Assembly (NCBI GenBank): GCA_946885605.1
Contig: CAMPGR010000024.1
Location: 1-37,076 of the forward strand
Length of the DNA stretch: 37,076 bases
Direction: 5' to 3'
Source of the DNA: an uncultured Pseudomonadota bacterium
GTDB taxonomy: Bacteria; Pseudomonadota; Gammaproteobacteria; Burkholderiales; SG8-41
Shown: positions 34,336-37,076 of the stretch, in pieces
How positions within the stretch are numbered: position 1 is the first letter of the stretch
Layout: every line of letters begins with the position of its first letter
The notes under the pieces: generated by a model
Databases searched by the model: none
What the model saw: the letters and a program-made list of their open reading frames with translations, nothing else
Told to the model about the DNA's origin: nothing
Made by a program: the position numbers and the translations under genes

Positions 34336-35175
34336 ATGCAGTTCATACTTATCACCGGGCTTTCCGGTTCCGGCAAGAGCGTCGCGCTCAATGTCCTCGA
34401 GGACAGCGGCTTCTACTGCGTGGATAACCTCCCGCCGCAGCTCGTACCCACCCTGATCAATTACCTGCGCGAGTCGGGACACGAGCGCGTGGCGCTGAGC
34501 ATCGATGCGCGCGGCGGCGGGTCCGCCCTTCCCCAGCTTCCGGGCCAAGTCGCCGAGCTCAAACACCGGGGGATCGATGTCACCGTGCTCTTTCTCGACG
34601 CCAAGACCGATACGCTCATCAAGCGCTACTCGGAAACGAGACGCCGGCACCCGCTGTCCGAGCTCGGACTGACGCTGCCCGAATGCATCGCGCGCGAGCG
34701 CGAGCTGCTCGCCGAAGCCGCCGATCTCGCGCACCACGTGGACACGAGCGATCTTTCCCCGAATGCGCTGCGCAACTGGGTGAAGGATTTCGTCGGTCTC
34801 GCCGGGTCGGGGCTCACCCTCCTCTTCGAGTCGTTCGGATTCAAGAACGGCATTCCGCTCGATGCCGATCTCGTGTTCGACGTGCGCTGCCTGCCCAATC
34901 CGCACTACGACCCGCAGCTGAGGCCGTTCACCGGCTGCGATGCGCCGGTGATCGAGTTTCTCGGCGCAGACTCGAGCACCCAGAAGATGCGCGAGGACAT
35001 CCGCGCCTTCGTGGAGAAGTGGCTGCCGTGCTTCAATCGCGACAACCGCAGCTATCTTACGGTCGCGCTCGGCTGCACCGGCGGGAGGCACCGCTCGGTC
35101 TATCTCGCCGAAGTGCTCGCCGCTCACTTCCGCACGCAGGCGCCGGTGCTCGTGCGGCACCGCGAGCTCTCGTGA
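34336..35175 (+). CDS. rapZ: RNase adapter protein RapZ
   Basis: RapZ is a nucleotide-binding, RNA-binding protein; in E. coli it guides RNase E to the small RNA GlmZ and so tunes GlmS and cell-envelope precursor supply. The 279-residue product has Walker A GLSGSGKS (residues 8-15), [23 protein letters not shown] in the N-terminal half, and the C-terminal domain with [22 protein letters not shown] and the late [14 protein letters not shown]. The ATG at 34336 is used; an upstream ATG at 34300 in the same frame lies over the -10 element. No glmZ-like RNA was seen here. Confidence 0.96.
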   Translation: MQFILITGLSGSGKSVALNVLEDSGFYCVDNLPPQLVPTLINYLRESGHERVALSIDARGGGSALPQLPGQVAELKHRGIDVTVLFLDAKTDTLIKRYSETRRRHPLSELGLTLPECIARERELLAEAADLAHHVDTSDLSPNALRNWVKDFVGLAGSGLTLLFESFGFKNGIPLDADLVFDVRCLPNPHYDPQLRPFTGCDAPVIEFLGADSSTQKMREDIRAFVEKWLPCFNRDNRSYLTVALGCTGGRHRSVYLAEVLAAHFRTQAPVLVRHRELS

Positions 35176-35212
35176 GTATTCCCGCCATCACACGCCGAAA
35201 GGGAGGTACGCG

Positions 35213-35809
35213 GTGAACCTCGGCGCGGCGAGGCGGGATGCCTTCATTTTTCCCCTCAACACCGTCCTCTTTCCCGAGGGCGTGCTCCCGCTCAGGATCT
35301 TCGAGCAGCGCTATCTCGAAATGACGAAGACCTGCCTCCGAGACAACCTGCCGTTCGGCGTGTGCTTGATCCGTCAAGGCGCCGAAGTAGGCGCTCCGGC
35401 AGTGCCGCAGAACACGGGCTGTCTTGCCACGATCGCGCAATGGGATATGCCGCAGCTCGGGCTCTTTCACCTTCTCGTGCGCGGCGGAGAACGCTTTCGG
35501 GTGCTCGAGACGCGGGTCGCCGCGAACGGCCTCATCTCTGCCGTCATCGAGCTCTTCACCCCCGAGCCGCCCGCGGCGATGGACGCCGCGTGTCGCGAGG
35601 TGCTGAAGGCGATCATCGAGAAAACGGGCGCGGAGCATTTTCCTTCGCCCCTCAAGCTCGAGGACCCCGCGTGGGTCGCCTACCGGCTCGCGGAAGTGCT
35701 CCCGCTCGACACGGCCGTGCGCCAGGAGCTCCTCGAAATGGAGAGCGGGGACGCGCGCTTCGCGCGGCTACGCCAGATACTCGTCCAGCACGCCGTGCTG
35801 CGCGGCTAA
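35213..35809 (+). CDS. LON peptidase N-terminal-domain protein
   Basis: A 198-residue protein made of a LON substrate-recognition domain alone, without the AAA+ and protease parts of Lon. The N-terminus DAFIFPLNTVLFPEGVLPLRIFEQRYLEM is typical, followed by FGVCLIRQGAEVGAP and ATIAQWDMPQLGLFHLLVRGGERFRVL. Stand-alone LON-domain proteins are widespread in proteobacteria, but their role is not settled. The GTG at 35213 has GGGAGG at proper distance. The gene overlaps the convergent gene by four bases, leaving no room for a terminator. Confidence 0.92.
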   Translation: MNLGAARRDAFIFPLNTVLFPEGVLPLRIFEQRYLEMTKTCLRDNLPFGVCLIRQGAEVGAPAVPQNTGCLATIAQWDMPQLGLFHLLVRGGERFRVLETRVAANGLISAVIELFTPEPPAAMDAACREVLKAIIEKTGAEHFPSPLKLEDPAWVAYRLAEVLPLDTAVRQELLEMESGDARFARLRQILVQHAVLRG

Positions 35810-36993
35810 TCACTCAGCGTCTCGATCAACGCTTCGCACGTTTCGATGTTGAGGAGATGCGATTCGTACATCTCCGTGAGGGCGCCCCGGCATGTATCGT
35901 CACGGATGTCGGGGAGCGCCTCCCGGATCTTGCGCGCCACCCAGCCCTGGCCCCGATTCAGGAACTTGAGCCGCTCGATACGGCCCTCCACCGCGAGCGC
36001 TTTCTCCACGAAGTCGCCGGTCGCCGCGCTCGGCGTGCCGTCGAGCCGCCGGATCAAATCGATCAGGACCGCACAGTTCTTCGCTTCGTCGCGCTGCACG
36101 ACGGCGAGCTGCCGCCATGCCGGCGTGTCGCGCTCGTAGTCTTCGAGGAACACAGCGAGCACTTTCGCTCCCGCGCGTTCCGCCTCGAGCAGGACATTGA
36201 GCAGCTTCGTGAGCTCCTCGCGCGACATCGCTGGTTGCTCGCCGAAATAATCCGGCGCCACTTCGTGTGCATAACAGGCTGGGGAGCTGTATCCCGCCGC
36301 CGGGAGGGACAGGCCCGCGCGGGACGCCGCGCCTTGCCCGCGCTTTCCGTGCGTTTCAAGCATCATCCGGCTCTCGGCAGCGCACGCGGTCGGGTCGAGC
36401 TGCACGAGACTCCTGCCGCCGCCCCGATGAATGCCCGCCTCCGTCACGACAAAATCCATCGGAATATCGTGCGGCTGCGGATATATCGTGGCAAGCCGCG
36501 CGATCTCGAAGCTCACGCCGATCGCAAGCGGCCGCGGGTCCAGCGCAGCGAGCGTGCGGTCAAAAAAAGCGCCGCCATAGCCGAGCCGGTAGCCCTCCTC
36601 GTCGAACCCGTTCATCGGCACGATCGCCACTTCCGGCACAATGACTTCCGTGCCGTCCGGGATCGGGATGCCATATACGCCCGGCCGGGTAGGTGCGCCG
36701 GGCCACCACTTCCGGAAGCGAAGCGGCGCGCCTTTCTCCACGACTTCCGGCAACGCGGCCGTCGCCCCGCGCTCGCGCCAGTGGCGCAGGGCAAAGCGCG
36801 CGTCGAATTCGCCCTTGTACGGCCAGCAGAACGCGACGATCCGCCGCGCAAGATCCGGAAAGCCCGCTTCGAGCAACGCGGTGATGCGCTCGTTCCACTG
36901 GCGGCGCATGTCCGGCGCCGCTGCCTCGCGGCGCGCGATCAATGCGCCACGCTGCGTCTTGCGCCATGCCTTGATCTCGTTCCAGTCCTTCAT
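35806..36993 (-). CDS. 5-formyltetrahydrofolate cyclo-ligase fused to helical domain
   Basis: Residues 1 to about 200 form a 5-formyltetrahydrofolate cyclo-ligase, which returns 5-formyl-THF to the folate pool as methenyl-THF using ATP. I see WRKTQRGALIARR at the N-terminus and the substrate-binding LGYGGAFFDRTLA (138-149). The family normally ends near residue 200. Here a linker (about 210-235) leads to a further 160 residues that start SSPACYAHEV (236-245) and are rich in amphipathic helices with Glu/His residues at intervals (E270, E272, E303, E336, E340, E377, H379, E384), resembling a ferritin-like bundle; I believe it is the domain named DUF6306, but cannot confirm it. AAGGA precedes the ATG at 36993. 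Confidence 0.88.
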   Translation of the reverse strand: MKDWNEIKAWRKTQRGALIARREAAAPDMRRQWNERITALLEAGFPDLARRIVAFCWPYKGEFDARFALRHWRERGATAALPEVVEKGAPLRFRKWWPGAPTRPGVYGIPIPDGTEVIVPEVAIVPMNGFDEEGYRLGYGGAFFDRTLAALDPRPLAIGVSFEIARLATIYPQPHDIPMDFVVTEAGIHRGGGRSLVQLDPTACAAESRMMLETHGKRGQGAASRAGLSLPAAGYSSPACYAHEVAPDYFGEQPAMSREELTKLLNVLLEAERAGAKVLAVFLEDYERDTPAWRQLAVVQRDEAKNCAVLIDLIRRLDGTPSAATGDFVEKALAVEGRIERLKFLNRGQGWVARKIREALPDIRDDTCRGALTEMYESHLLNIETCEALIETLSD

Positions 36994-37076
36994 CCCAGTC
37001 CTTCACTTCATGGGCGATGTCCGCCGTGTCATACTTAACCGTCGTAGAAACGACTGACGACGCCCTACCCTCCACC

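Noticed and set aside
36982..37004. CCAGTCCTTC repeated with a 13-base period at the start of the cyclo-ligase gene
   Set aside because: It is a short local duplication that includes the ribosome binding site; one pair is not enough to claim regulation.
35362..37038. A 558-codon open frame on the plus strand
   Set aside because: It crosses the LON-domain gene and lies antisense to the cyclo-ligase fusion, both well supported.
36994..37076. 6S RNA upstream of the folate cyclo-ligase gene, as in many proteobacteria
   Set aside because: Only 83 bases are available, and I see neither the conserved bubble sequences nor a terminator; a small hairpin (CGTCGT/ACGACG) is all that is visible.

Overview
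The window is GC-rich, densely packed chromosomal DNA that looks betaproteobacterial. The evidence is the gene order: mlaFEDCB, ibaG, murA, hisG, hisD on the left, and kdsD, kdsC, lptC, lptA, lptB, rpoN, hpf, ptsN, hprK, rapZ on the right. HPr kinase beside ptsN and rapZ, and the short form of HisG, both fit that class. The genus cannot be read from the sequence. No tRNA, rRNA, CRISPR array, transposase or integrase was seen.

Left block (1-8053, all minus strand): an envelope-maintenance operon read from mlaF towards hisD. It holds the Mla phospholipid transporter (mlaF, E, D, C, B; no mlaA between mlaD and mlaC), an ABC-2 ATPase/permease pair, ibaG, murA, hisG and hisD (3' end cut by the window edge). 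A palindromic repeat-like element lies between murA and hisG.

Central block (8360-27227, almost all plus strand): a complete-looking MSHA-type (type IVa-related) pilus or pseudopilus locus. Its order is ABC ATPase, sigma-54-dependent response regulator (PrsR-like), MshM-like AAA ATPase with a SPOR-like tail, MshL secretin, MshN-like TPR protein, MshE extension ATPase with an MshEN c-di-GMP-type domain, MshG platform protein, MshI-, MshJ- and MshK-like assembly proteins, a large E5-lacking pseudopilin-like protein, a prepilin, a PrsK-like histidine kinase on the opposite strand, an ABC-2 permease, a helical-repeat membrane protein, and a 215-residue major-pilin-like prepilin. The halves of the ABC transporter and of the two-component system sit at opposite ends, enclosing the assembly genes. 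The pilin has its own terminator and a consensus -24/-12 (sigma-54) promoter at 26520-26534. A natural model is that the kinase senses an envelope signal, the regulator activates sigma-54 polymerase at the pilin promoter, and c-di-GMP gates the assembly ATPase. The role of the ABC transporter is unknown. This is the most interesting part of the window.

Right block (27356-35809, plus strand): Kdo synthesis (kdsD, kdsC), LPS export (lptC, lptA, lptB), then rpoN, hpf, ptsN, hprK, rapZ and a LON-domain protein. RpoN is the sigma factor that the central regulator would need. The last gene (35806-36993, minus) fuses 5-formyltetrahydrofolate cyclo-ligase to a C-terminal helical, ferritin-like-looking domain.
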